The translations under genes were made by a program, and so were the position numbers. Positions 1-8,265 of a stretch of DNA of 30,974 bases are shown piece by piece. Each line of letters begins with the position of its first letter. Position 1 is the first letter of the stretch. This DNA comes from CAVSWN01 sp046728115 (lineage in GTDB: Bacteria; Acidobacteriota; Vicinamibacteria; Vicinamibacterales; CAVVIG01), in assembly GCA_046728115.1 (NCBI GenBank), contig JBKPDW010000421.1:1-30974 (forward strand), given 5' to 3'. The notes below the pieces were generated by a model. It ran no database searches. It saw only the letters and a list, made by a program, of their open reading frames with translations, and had not been told where the DNA came from.

Positions 1-357
1 GCGTTGCTGAGGTCTAAGGCAAGACGGTTGCCGAGCTGGGCCGCCCGTGGGCGTCTGTCGCTAACCCGTGGTGATGGTGGGGCTTAGGCGCCTCCTGGAC
101 CGAAGCCCGGCGCGAATCCGGCGCCGCCGCGACCGCCGAGACGTTCCTCCGGGGGTCGTCACGACCGATGTCGGCGTGAACGCCGTCTCCCGAGGCGTGG
201 ACGCGCGGTCAACGGGCCAGAGGCGCAGAGCGCAGCCGGTGTGGCCGTGGTGGGAGCGGACGTGATCGCGTCGCGCACACCCGAGGTGTCCACGCGACCT
301 AGGAGCGCCGGAACGCGTCGCCGCGTCTGACGGTCCCTCGGCGCCGACGGCTGATGC
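1..357. other. Left-edge region without a supported gene
   Basis: No reading frame here looks like protein. The short open frames on both strands are Arg-rich and low in aliphatic residues, typical of antisense or out-of-frame translation in high-GC DNA. The stretch lies just downstream of the peptidase gene, which ends at 358 on the minus strand. I see no convincing rho-independent terminator, tRNA or repeat. It may be 3' untranslated DNA between the peptidase and a gene outside the window. Confidence 0.5.
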
Positions 358-2655
358 CTACCGGTCACCCGCCGCGGCAGCCGCCGTCGAGATCGCGCCG
401 GTCGGCAGGTGCTCGAGGAGATAGCGCGCGATCAGCGAGTACACGTGGATGGTCGTTCCGTCACCTTCGGCGATGGCGTGCGTCCGATTGGGATAGACCA
501 TCAGGTCGAACGGCTTCCCCAGTTCGACCAGCCGATCGACCAGACGTTCCGTTCCCTGGTAGTGCACGTTGTCGTCGCCCGACCCGTGCCCGATCAGCAG
601 CTTGCCCCGCAGCCCGTCGGCAAAGTTGATCGGCGATCCGATCCGGTAGCCCTCCGAGTTGTCCTGCGGCAGGCCCATGTACCGCTCCTGGTAGATCGTG
701 TCGTACAGCCGCTGATCGGGAACAGGGGCCACCGACACGCCGACCTTGAAGACATCAGGGAAACGGAACATGCAGTTCAGCGTGTTCGATCCGCCTCCGC
801 TCCAGCCCCAGACGCCGACCCGATCGGCGTCGACGAAGCGATTCCTTGCGGCGAGCGCGCGCACGGCTGCAGCCTGCTCCTGCGACGACAAATCACCGAC
901 CGTGCCGTACACGATTTTGCGCCACGCGGCGCCTTTGGGCGCCGGTGTCCCGCGATTGTCGATGCTCGCGATCACGTATCCCTGGTTCGCCAGGGCTCGA
1001 TGAAACAATGCCCGTCCGCCACCCCATCGGTCAACGACGGTCTGCGACGCGGGCTCGCCGTAGACGTAGACGATGAGCGGGTACTTGCGGGACGGATCGA
1101 AATCGCGCGGCTTGACGAATGACGCGTCCAATACGACGCCGCCGCCGATATCGACCTGGAAGAACTCGGTCGGCGGCGACATCAGCGGAGCGACTTTCGC
1201 CGTCAGAGCCGCGTTGCCAGCCAGCGTGCGCACGACGCGGTGCTCGGGCAGGCTGACGAGGTCAACCTGCGCTGGCACGTCGGCTCGCGAGAAGGTGTGG
1301 ATGGCCCACCGCCCGTTTGGAGAAATCTGATAGCCGTGTGTGCCACGAAGACCCGCAGTCGTCACGCGCTCAATCGATCCGGTGCCGTCCAGCCGGACTC
1401 GGTACAGGAACCGCTCGATCGCTGAACCGGGCGACGCCATGAAATACGCCCAACCGCCCGCCCTGTCGACGGCAGTGACGTCGATGACGTCCGCATCGAA
1501 CTTCGTCAGCAGGCGTTCCCCGGATCCGTCGAGCGTGATGCTGTACAGGTGACGCCACCCGTCCTTTTCGCTGGTCCATGTGACTGCGCGGCCTCGCTCG
1601 ATTTCAACGACATCGTCGACGACATCGACCCAGCTGGTGTTTTCGTCACGGTGAGCCCGCCTGACGACGCCAGTACGGGCATCGGCAACGAGCAGATCGT
1701 TGACGTTCTGCCGGCGATTCAACTGCTGGATGAGAAGCTGTCTGCCGTCGGCCGTCCATTGCAACCGCGCGAGATAGGTATTGCGCGGATCGCCGGGCGT
1801 CTTGACCCATTGGATCGCGCCGCCATTCGCACCGACCACGCCAATGCGGACGGCGGAGTTGGTCGTCCCGGGTTTCGGGTACGGGAAACGCTTCACCGTG
1901 GGGTACAACGCGCTCGTGTCGTTGATCAGTGTGAACTGCTCGACGTTCGACGTGTCGAACTGCCAGAACACGATCGATTGACCGTCGGGGCTCCAGCGGA
2001 ATCCGTCGCGGATCCCCAGCTCCTCTTCGTTCACCCAATCCGACGTGCCGTTCACGATCGTCTCGGACCCATCGTTCGTGACCTGCCGTATCGCGGCAGA
2101 ACCGAGGGTTTCGACGAAGAGGTTGTGGTCTCGGACGAACGCGACCTTCGTCGCATCCGGCGAGAACTTCGCGAACATCAGCGACGACTCCGGCGCATCG
2201 CCGCCAAGTTTGCGCAGCGACTTCACGCCGCGATCCAGATACCAATAATCGCCGCGGGTGTTCTGCCGCCACATGCGCCGCGTGTTCGTGAAGATCAACA
2301 CGTGCGACTGGTCCGCGGATATCTCGTAGTTCTCGATGATCAGCGGGTCGGCGGCCCCTTTCGGCGTCAGGATCCGCGCATCCGCGAGAACGTCTTTGCG
2401 ACCCGAGGCCGTGTCGTACGCGACCAGCTCGCGGACGCGACTGCCGGCGATACGCTCCAGCACGACGTAGGACGCACCGCCGTTCAGCCAGCGTGCGGGA
2501 CCGAAGGTTTCGCCGGCGTAGTCGTTGGTTTGGAAGATCCGCCGGAGCTCCTGGTCCAGCGCCGATGGCAGCTGGGCAACGGATGTAGCGACGCCTGCGC
2601 CGATCGCGAACGCCGTCGCGGCAGAGGTGAACCAGCGCCAGTTCGATCGCGGCAT
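358..2655 (-). CDS. Exported S9 family peptidase, dipeptidyl peptidase IV type
   Basis: A 765-residue prolyl-oligopeptidase-family serine peptidase. Residues 1-28 look like a signal peptide ending near SVAQ, so it probably acts in the periplasm or outside. Residues about 50-500 form the beta-propeller of DPP IV type. The propeller carries the double-Glu motif (DWVNEEE, residues 206-212) that in DPP IV holds the free N-terminus of the substrate, which supports dipeptidyl-peptidase rather than endopeptidase activity. The C-terminal alpha/beta hydrolase domain has the nucleophile motif GWSGGG (Ser619), an acid in GSGDDNVH (Asp694 or 695) and His726 in NRTHAI. Length matches the family. The gene diverges from the aminotransferase operon with 58 bp between the starts. 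Exact substrate preference (Xaa-Pro or broader) cannot be read from the sequence. Confidence 0.93.
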   Translation of the reverse strand: MPRSNWRWFTSAATAFAIGAGVATSVAQLPSALDQELRRIFQTNDYAGETFGPARWLNGGASYVVLERIAGSRVRELVAYDTASGRKDVLADARILTPKGAADPLIIENYEISADQSHVLIFTNTRRMWRQNTRGDYWYLDRGVKSLRKLGGDAPESSLMFAKFSPDATKVAFVRDHNLFVETLGSAAIRQVTNDGSETIVNGTSDWVNEEELGIRDGFRWSPDGQSIVFWQFDTSNVEQFTLINDTSALYPTVKRFPYPKPGTTNSAVRIGVVGANGGAIQWVKTPGDPRNTYLARLQWTADGRQLLIQQLNRRQNVNDLLVADARTGVVRRAHRDENTSWVDVVDDVVEIERGRAVTWTSEKDGWRHLYSITLDGSGERLLTKFDADVIDVTAVDRAGGWAYFMASPGSAIERFLYRVRLDGTGSIERVTTAGLRGTHGYQISPNGRWAIHTFSRADVPAQVDLVSLPEHRVVRTLAGNAALTAKVAPLMSPPTEFFQVDIGGGVVLDASFVKPRDFDPSRKYPLIVYVYGEPASQTVVDRWGGGRALFHRALANQGYVIASIDNRGTPAPKGAAWRKIVYGTVGDLSSQEQAAAVRALAARNRFVDADRVGVWGWSGGGSNTLNCMFRFPDVFKVGVSVAPVPDQRLYDTIYQERYMGLPQDNSEGYRIGSPINFADGLRGKLLIGHGSGDDNVHYQGTERLVDRLVELGKPFDLMVYPNRTHAIAEGDGTTIHVYSLIARYLLEHLPTGAISTAAAAAGDR

Positions 2656-2677
2656 GTGCGGCCTCGAGTCGGTAGTC

Positions 2678-2683
2678 TATACT
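2678..2683 (+). promoter_or_regulatory. Putative -10 element in the divergent intergenic region
   Basis: TATACT lies 31 bases before the aminotransferase ATG. It sits in the near-symmetric string AGTCTATACT, so the opposite strand also reads TATAGA and could serve the peptidase. No good -35 hexamer is seen on either side, so this is only suggestive. Confidence 0.3.
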
Positions 2684-2713
2684 GTGCGGACGCAGACAAC
2701 CGCGGAGGATCGC

Positions 2714-3928
2714 ATGTCTATCGACCGTCGCCAGTTTCTTCTGAGCGCCGCGGCATTGGCTACGTCCGCCCGCTCGGCCTTTCCCGAAATCGCCGCTGAC
2801 GGTTCCATCTTCCCACCGTCGGTCCGCGCCGACTTCCCAATCGCTTCCGCGCAGACGTACCTGAACTCGGCGGCGATCCATCCGATGAGTCTGCCCGCCT
2901 CGCGCGCGCTGCAGGATCACATCGCGTTCCGCCTGAAAGGATCGGGCGAGGGGCGATCCGATTTCGGCGAGGAACAGCAGAAGGATCTGAAGCGCCGTTT
3001 TGGCCAGCTGATCAACGCCAAGGCCGACGAGATCGCCTTCGTGCAGAACACCTCGGACGGCGAAAACATCGTCGTGATGGGCATGGACCTTCCTCATCGC
3101 GGCGGCAATGTGGTCCTCGACGAATTGCATTTCGAGACCTCGCTCTACATGTACAAGTCGCTCGAAGCCAAAGGCCTGGAGCTGCGCGTCGTCAAGCATC
3201 GGGACTGGGCGATCGACATCAAGGACATGGAGCGGGCCGTCGATCGCAATACGCGACTCGTCTCGATGGCGCTCGTATCGAACGTCAACGGCTATCTGCA
3301 TGACGCGCGCGCAATCAGCGATCTCGCTCACGCTCACGGGGCATATGTATTCGCCGACATCGTGCAGGCCGCAGGAGCGGTGCCGATCGACGTGCGCGCA
3401 ATGGGGATCGATTTCGGATCGACGGCCACCTACAAGTGGCTGATGGGCGAACGCGGGTTCGGGTTTCTCTATGTGCGCGAGGATCTTCAGAACACGGTCG
3501 TCCCGACCACGCGCTACGGACATCGACAGATCGCAAAGTTCGATCGGATCGGGATCACGTGGGAACCGCTGCCCGGCGCCGCGCGGTACGAAACCGGTAC
3601 GTTCCCCAATGCGCTCGCGCTGTGCGCCCATACGTCGCTCCAGTACATCGAGCGACTCGGCCTCTCGAATATTCGCGCCCATGCGCGACAGCTCACCGAC
3701 CGCCTGCAGGCCGAGATGCCGGCGATCGGATATCCCTCGGTGACGCCCAAAGGAAACGAAACGCCGATCGTCGCGTTCGAAGTGAAGGACGTGCGCGCCA
3801 CGCAGCAGAAGCTGCGCCAGACCGGCGTGGTCGCGACGATGATCGAGGCTGAAAAACGACTTCGCTTGGCTGTTTCCGTGTTCAACACCCAGGAAGACAT
3901 CGACCGGCTGCTGAAGGCCCTGACATGA
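2714..3928 (+). CDS. Class V aminotransferase (NifS-like fold) with Tat signal
   Basis: A 404-residue PLP enzyme of the class V aminotransferase/cysteine desulfurase superfamily. I chose the ATG at 2714 because GGAGG precedes it and because the N-terminus then begins with a twin-arginine motif (DRRQFLL, residues 4-10) and a hydrophobic stretch; the frame stays open upstream to 2525 but that part is not protein-like. The PLP-binding Asp is in the segment HGAYVFADIVQAAG and the Schiff-base Lys is in TATYKWLMG. There is no obvious catalytic-loop Cys, so desulfurase activity is unlikely; isopenicillin-N epimerase-like or lyase chemistry is possible. Its stop overlaps the next gene's start (ATGA), so it is translationally coupled to a molybdoenzyme. 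A PLP enzyme with a Tat signal is unusual, since Tat would let it fold with cofactor before export. Confidence 0.88.
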   Translation: MSIDRRQFLLSAAALATSARSAFPEIAADGSIFPPSVRADFPIASAQTYLNSAAIHPMSLPASRALQDHIAFRLKGSGEGRSDFGEEQQKDLKRRFGQLINAKADEIAFVQNTSDGENIVVMGMDLPHRGGNVVLDELHFETSLYMYKSLEAKGLELRVVKHRDWAIDIKDMERAVDRNTRLVSMALVSNVNGYLHDARAISDLAHAHGAYVFADIVQAAGAVPIDVRAMGIDFGSTATYKWLMGERGFGFLYVREDLQNTVVPTTRYGHRQIAKFDRIGITWEPLPGAARYETGTFPNALALCAHTSLQYIERLGLSNIRAHARQLTDRLQAEMPAIGYPSVTPKGNETPIVAFEVKDVRATQQKLRQTGVVATMIEAEKRLRLAVSVFNTQEDIDRLLKALT

Positions 3929-4389
3929 GCACGATTGCCCTCAAGGTCAACGGTCGCAGCCAGACCGTTGACGTCGATCCGACGACGCCGCTGCTCTACG
4001 TTCTGAGCGACGACCTCGCGTTGAGCGGCCCGAAGTTCGGCTGCGGGCTCGGTCAATGCGGGGCCTGCACGGTGATCATGAACGGCCGCGCGATCCGATC
4101 GTGCGTGACGCCCGTATCAACCGCCGCCAATGCCGACATCACGACGCTCGAAGGACTCGGAACCATCGAGAAACCGCATCCGATCCAGCAGGCGTTCATT
4201 GACGAGCAGGCCGCGCAGTGCGGCTTCTGCCTGAGCGGAGTCATCCTGACGGCGAAGGCGTTCCTGGATCAGAACCCGAAGGCGTCGGACACACAGATCA
4301 GGCAGGCGATGTCCGGCGTGTTGTGCCGCTGCTTCACGCACACACGGATGATGAAGGCGATCCATCGTTATGCGAAAGAATCTGCGTGA
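3925..4389 (+). CDS. [2Fe-2S] subunit of xanthine-dehydrogenase-family enzyme (IorA-like)
   Basis: A 154-residue small subunit of a molybdenum hydroxylase, passing electrons from the molybdopterin subunit to an acceptor. The N-terminal plant-ferredoxin-type domain has the Cys cluster CGLGQCGAC followed by a Cys at RSC. The C-terminal helical domain binds the second [2Fe-2S] cluster through CGFC and CRC. The last motif is CRCFTH, where many relatives have CRCGTY, which is common in the isoquinoline 1-oxidoreductase-like group. There is no signal peptide; in this family the small subunit can be carried out with the Tat-tagged large subunit. It overlaps the upstream gene by 4 bases and the downstream gene by 20, so the three genes form one operon. 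The substrate is unknown. Confidence 0.93.
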   Translation: MSTIALKVNGRSQTVDVDPTTPLLYVLSDDLALSGPKFGCGLGQCGACTVIMNGRAIRSCVTPVSTAANADITTLEGLGTIEKPHPIQQAFIDEQAAQCGFCLSGVILTAKAFLDQNPKASDTQIRQAMSGVLCRCFTHTRMMKAIHRYAKESA

Positions 4390-6769
4390 GGGTTCGGCTC
4401 GCCCGAAAGGCTCGCCCTACACTCCCGACGCACGCGCCGCGTTGAGCGCGGCGGGATTCTCCCGCCGGCAGTTCCTTCGCGGCACGGGCGTGCTGGTCGT
4501 CGGGTTCAGCGCCGCCCGCTTCGCCGATCGGTTCGGGGTTCCCGGGCCGGCGCTGGCTCAAGGGCCTCGCGCGTCGGACGGACAGCTCGACTCGTGGATC
4601 GCGATTGCCGCGGATGGCCTCGTCACGGCGTATACCGGCAAATGCGAGCTCGGCCAGGGGATGCAGACGGCCCAGATGCAGCTAATCGCCGAGGAGCTGT
4701 GCGTTCCAATCGGCCGGATTCGCCTCGTGCAGTGCGACACGATGGTCACGCCAGACCAGGGCACGACATCGGGCAGCCAATCGCATCCGACCAACTTCAA
4801 CGAACGAAACCTCGCACAAGCGGGCGCCACCGCGCGCGAGGCGCTGACGCAGTTGGCGGCGGCGCGCCTCGGTGTGTCAGCCGATCAGCTCGGCATCACC
4901 GACGGCGTGATCAGCGCGACGAACGACCCGTCGAAGAAAATCAGCTACGGGGAGCTCGTCGGCGGCAGGAAATTCAGCATCGCGCTGAATGCAGGCGCCA
5001 GACGCAAGCCCGCTCGCCAGTGGACGGTGCTCGGCACCTCCGTTCCGCGCGTCGACATGCCCGCCATGGTCACCGGCGCGCTCGTGTTCGTGCACAACAT
5101 TCGCGTGCCTGGCATGCTTCATGGGCGCGTGGTGCGCCCACCGGAAGTCGGGGCGACGCTGGTGCGCGTGGACGAGCAGTCGGTGGCCGGCATGCCCGGA
5201 CTCGTCAAAGTGGTTGTCAGGAAGAACTTCGTCGGGGTCGTCGCCGAAAAACCGTGGCAGGCCATTCAGGCGGCATCGAAGCTGAAGGCCACGTGGACAC
5301 CTGGTTCTGGGTTGCCGGCGCAAGCGCAGTTTGAACAGCACCTGCGCACGCAGCCGTCGCGCGACGCGCTCAGTGTCGACTCGGGCGACGTGACCGATAC
5401 GCTGGCCCGAGCCGCCACTGTCGTCAAGTCGACGTATCTGCATCCGTACCAGATGCACGCATCCATCGGATCGTCGTGCGCCGTCGCCGATGTGAAGGTC
5501 AACAGCGCGACGATCTGGTCGGCGTCGCAGGCCGTGTGGCCGCTGCGAAGCGCGTCGGCGATGCTGCTGGGTCTGCCTGCCGACAGCGTCCGCGTCATCT
5601 TCGCCAGAGGATCCGGCTGCTACGGCATCAATGGCGCCGACACGGTGTCGTACGATGCCGCGATCCTGTCGCAGGCCGTCGGCCGGCCGGTCCGCGTTCA
5701 ACTCACACGCAAGGACGAAATGGCTTGGGAGAACTACGGGTTCGCGTACGTGATCGATCAACGCGTCGGCGTCGATGCCAGCGGGACGATCGCGGCGTGG
5801 GACTACGAGTCGTGGTCGCCATCGCTTGGCGGCCGGCCGGGGTACGACCGGCCGGGCAACGTCGTTACCGGTATGCTCGCCGGCTTCGAGCCGGCAACCG
5901 TGGCCCCACGATCACCGGCGCCGCCGCCGGGCGGGCGATTCAACAACGGCAGCAATTCGTCTCCGTCTTACATCGTTGGATGTGTTGGCGGCGCCTGCGG
6001 CGGCACAGGCACGGTCAAAAGCGAGCGCGTCCTGACCCACACCATTCGATCGCCGTTCTTCACGGGTCCGCTGCGTTCGCCGAGCCGGCTGCAGAACACC
6101 TTCGCCCACGAGTCGATAATGGACGAGATCGCGTCGCGCGTGAAGGCCGATCCCGTCGCGTACCGCCTGCGCCATCTCGCGGATCCGCGGCTCAAGGAGG
6201 TCGTGTCCGCAGCGGCGAAGGCGGCCGGATGGGACGAACGGCCATCGCCGCGGCCCGGACACCAGGCGTCCGGCGTGTCGAGCGGCCGCGGCCTGTCGTG
6301 CGTGCTCTACGAGGGCGACAACGGTTACTGCGCGCTCGTCGCTGAAGTCGAGGTCGATCAAACCAGCGGCAGGATTGTGGTGAAACGATTCGTCGCGGCG
6401 CAGGATTGCGGACCGATTTCGAGTCCCGAGGGCATGAAGAATCAGCTCGAAGGCGGCATTTTGCAGGGCATGAGCCGGGCGCTCGGCGAAGAAGTCACCT
6501 GGGACAACAAAAACGTGACGTCGATCGACTGGAGGACGTTCCACAGTCTGACGCTCGGCTCCGACATGCCGACGATCGAGAGCGTGCTCATCAATCGGGC
6601 CGACGGCGAAGCCATGGGCGCTGGCGAGACCGCGATCACGCTCGTGGCCTCCGCAATCGGCAATGCCGTGTTCGACGCGACTGGCGCGCGCCTTCGTCAG
6701 GTGCCGTTCACTTCGGAGCGGGTCAAGGCAGCGCTCGGCGCGCGCGAATCGCAGACGGTTGGCGTCTAG
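4370..6769 (+). CDS. Molybdopterin large subunit, xanthine dehydrogenase family (IorB-like)
   Basis: A 799-residue large subunit of a molybdenum hydroxylase that would hydroxylate an N-heterocycle or oxidise an aldehyde. The N-terminus carries a Tat motif (SRRQFLR, residues 31-37) and a hydrophobic stretch ending near ALAQ, as in periplasmic isoquinoline 1-oxidoreductase-type enzymes. The molybdopterin-binding region includes the Gly-rich GGACGGTGTV and the FTGPLRSPSRLQ segments. The catalytic Glu lies in MGAGET, near residue 753. A Pro/Gly/Asn-rich loop around residues 500-530 is a feature I associate with this subgroup. There is no FAD subunit gene nearby, so electrons probably go to a cytochrome c. 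It overlaps the small-subunit gene by 20 bases. Confidence 0.92.
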   Translation: MRKNLREGSARPKGSPYTPDARAALSAAGFSRRQFLRGTGVLVVGFSAARFADRFGVPGPALAQGPRASDGQLDSWIAIAADGLVTAYTGKCELGQGMQTAQMQLIAEELCVPIGRIRLVQCDTMVTPDQGTTSGSQSHPTNFNERNLAQAGATAREALTQLAAARLGVSADQLGITDGVISATNDPSKKISYGELVGGRKFSIALNAGARRKPARQWTVLGTSVPRVDMPAMVTGALVFVHNIRVPGMLHGRVVRPPEVGATLVRVDEQSVAGMPGLVKVVVRKNFVGVVAEKPWQAIQAASKLKATWTPGSGLPAQAQFEQHLRTQPSRDALSVDSGDVTDTLARAATVVKSTYLHPYQMHASIGSSCAVADVKVNSATIWSASQAVWPLRSASAMLLGLPADSVRVIFARGSGCYGINGADTVSYDAAILSQAVGRPVRVQLTRKDEMAWENYGFAYVIDQRVGVDASGTIAAWDYESWSPSLGGRPGYDRPGNVVTGMLAGFEPATVAPRSPAPPPGGRFNNGSNSSPSYIVGCVGGACGGTGTVKSERVLTHTIRSPFFTGPLRSPSRLQNTFAHESIMDEIASRVKADPVAYRLRHLADPRLKEVVSAAAKAAGWDERPSPRPGHQASGVSSGRGLSCVLYEGDNGYCALVAEVEVDQTSGRIVVKRFVAAQDCGPISSPEGMKNQLEGGILQGMSRALGEEVTWDNKNVTSIDWRTFHSLTLGSDMPTIESVLINRADGEAMGAGETAITLVASAIGNAVFDATGARLRQVPFTSERVKAALGARESQTVGV

Positions 6770-6771
6770 AA

Positions 6772-6804
6772 ATACGTTTCGTGCTTTGGTGTTTCGTGCC
6801 TGTT
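6772..6804. repeat. Short degenerate word repeat (GTTTCGTGC)
   Basis: Between the convergent molybdoenzyme and pcaH genes the string GTTTCGTGC occurs twice, separated by a few bases, within a T/G/C-rich word-like tract. It contains no hairpin that would act as a terminator. It resembles two other degenerate repeats in this window (8185-8265 and 15785-15875). Confidence 0.4.
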
Positions 6805-6836
6805 CGAGGGCAGCGGTGCATCAGAGACGCCGCGCG

Positions 6837-7520
6837 CTAGCCGAACTCCGGCGGCGTCTGGAAACGTCCACGCAAGACGATATCGAACGCGAACGCCCGG
6901 TGACCCTCGCATAGGGGCTGCGGCTTCCCAATCACGCGCCCGCGCTCGTCTTCGGGGACGATCAGAAAGATGTAATCCTTCTCGTTCAACGGGTCGCCGG
7001 GGAAATACATCTGCGTCACGAGGCGGACACCGGATCCGACGACTGAGAAGTGCACGTGCGGCGGCCGCCACCAGTTGATGTCGCGCCGCGCAATATACGC
7101 ACCTGGCTTGATCGTCTTCACCGTATAACGTCCATCCCCGTCCGTGAGCAGCCGACCAAAGCCGTAGAAATTCGGGTCGAGCGGCGCATCGTTGCGCTCG
7201 GCATCAATCGTGTGCGAGTAGCGCCCGTGCGTATTGGCGTTCCATACTTCAATGAGGGTTCGACGCACCGGTCGCAGATCCTCGTCGAGAACCCGCCCTG
7301 TGATGACGATAGCTTCGCCGTCGGCGCGCGGACGTCCAGGCGTAATCCGCGTCAGGTCGTTCTCGCCCGGCCGCAGCCGCGGAGGCGGAGGACACGCGGC
7401 ATATGGATCGCGCGCCGCGGCAGGCACGCGGTAGAGACACTGCGACGGTGTGCGGCCCTCGCTCTCGCGATCGTTGACGACAACCGGGAGGAATCGACAG
7501 GCCGTGAGCTGATCGTCCAT
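6837..7520 (-). CDS. pcaH: Protocatechuate 3,4-dioxygenase beta subunit
   Basis: A 227-residue intradiol ring-cleavage dioxygenase subunit that opens protocatechuate to beta-carboxy-cis,cis-muconate. All four ferric-iron ligands of the family are visible: Tyr101 (HGRYSH), Tyr142 (PGAY), His155 and His157 (PPHVHF). The N-terminal arm with the DPYAACPPPPRL-like segment is typical of the beta subunit. The start at 7520 overlaps the last base of the alpha-subunit stop codon (TGATG), so the two are translationally coupled. The alpha gene comes first here, whereas the usual order is pcaH then pcaG. No other pca genes lie in the window, so the rest of the beta-ketoadipate route must be elsewhere or absent. 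Confidence 0.93.
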   Translation of the reverse strand: MDDQLTACRFLPVVVNDRESEGRTPSQCLYRVPAAARDPYAACPPPPRLRPGENDLTRITPGRPRADGEAIVITGRVLDEDLRPVRRTLIEVWNANTHGRYSHTIDAERNDAPLDPNFYGFGRLLTDGDGRYTVKTIKPGAYIARRDINWWRPPHVHFSVVGSGVRLVTQMYFPGDPLNEKDYIFLIVPEDERGRVIGKPQPLCEGHRAFAFDIVLRGRFQTPPEFG

Positions 7521-8131
7521 CAGTCCCAGTCGTCGAAGAACGGTGTTTCGTGCTCACCTCGGAGGACGATGTCGATCGCGTATTCCCTCGGTGAATCAGT
7601 GAGCGCGCCGGAACTCTTCGCCACGAGTCGACGGCGAACGTGCTCGGGGATGCTGCCGAGTACCGGATCGGAGGCGTTCGAGGGCTCGTCGTCGAAGAAC
7701 AGCTGCGTGACCAGTCGATCGATGCCGGACGCAAAGATGGTGAGACGCAGATGGGGCGCGCGCATCGAGGTACCGCTGCCGCCCACGGGATGCGCGCCCG
7801 GCTTGATCGTCGCAAACCGCAGCGCCCCGGCGTCATCGGTCCTCAGACGCGCGAAGCCGTCGAATTGCGGATCGAGCGGTGCCACCGACCGGTCGAGTGG
7901 ATGGCGATAGCGTCCGTGAACGTTGGCCTGCCAGAACTCGACGATCAGGCTGGGAACCGGCCTTTCACATGCATCGACGAAGCGGGCAGCGAGAACGATT
8001 GGAGTGCCCTGCGGCCGATGGGCCACGAGCGGCCCGACCGTCCACAGATCCTGCGGCACGTCGGTCAGGAACGCGCCAGGATAAAAGGGACCGATCGTCG
8101 CTTCCGGCGTGAACGGCGCTCGATCGTTCAT
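7520..8131 (-). CDS. pcaG: Protocatechuate 3,4-dioxygenase alpha subunit
   Basis: A 203-residue intradiol dioxygenase-fold protein that pairs with PcaH. The N-terminal TPEATIGPFYPG corresponds to the TPSQTIGPF signature of alpha subunits. The iron-ligand positions are not conserved (APHLRL in place of the His-x-His, AHP in place of the second Tyr), as expected for the non-catalytic subunit. No Shine-Dalgarno sequence is seen before the ATG. Instead a -10-like TAGAAT (plus-strand 8141-8146) lies nine bases upstream, suggesting a very short or absent leader. Confidence 0.9.
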   Translation of the reverse strand: MNDRAPFTPEATIGPFYPGAFLTDVPQDLWTVGPLVAHRPQGTPIVLAARFVDACERPVPSLIVEFWQANVHGRYRHPLDRSVAPLDPQFDGFARLRTDDAGALRFATIKPGAHPVGGSGTSMRAPHLRLTIFASGIDRLVTQLFFDDEPSNASDPVLGSIPEHVRRRLVAKSSGALTDSPREYAIDIVLRGEHETPFFDDWD

Positions 8132-8184
8132 GGTCGAAAGATTCTAGCGCCACCGACGAGCGGCGGTGAGACCGGCGTTAGCTC

Positions 8185-8265
8185 GTCTTTCTTCGTTCGC
8201 CTCTGCCTCCTCGTTCCTCCGTGTGAATCCGTTATCTCGGTCATCTCCGCGATCTCACAGCGTGA
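8185..8265. repeat. Degenerate CTCC/TCTC word-repeat tract
   Basis: A pyrimidine-rich run made of imperfect words (CTTCGTTCGCCTC, CTGCCTCCTCG, TTCCTCCGTGTG, TTATCTCGG, TCATCTCCG, CGATCTCAC) lies between pcaG and the MarR-GNAT gene and runs into the last codons of the latter. The words are not an exact tandem repeat, have no coding potential of their own, and recall the other two word-repeat tracts in this window. Function is unknown. Confidence 0.45.

Noticed and set aside
1549..2799. A 416-residue plus-strand frame opposite the peptidase
   Set aside because: Antisense to a clear S9 peptidase and without recognisable motifs.
1646..3682. A 678-residue open frame on the minus strand spanning the peptidase and the aminotransferase gene
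   Set aside because: It crosses two well-supported genes in other frames, is very rich in Arg, and shows no domain. It is a high-GC shadow.
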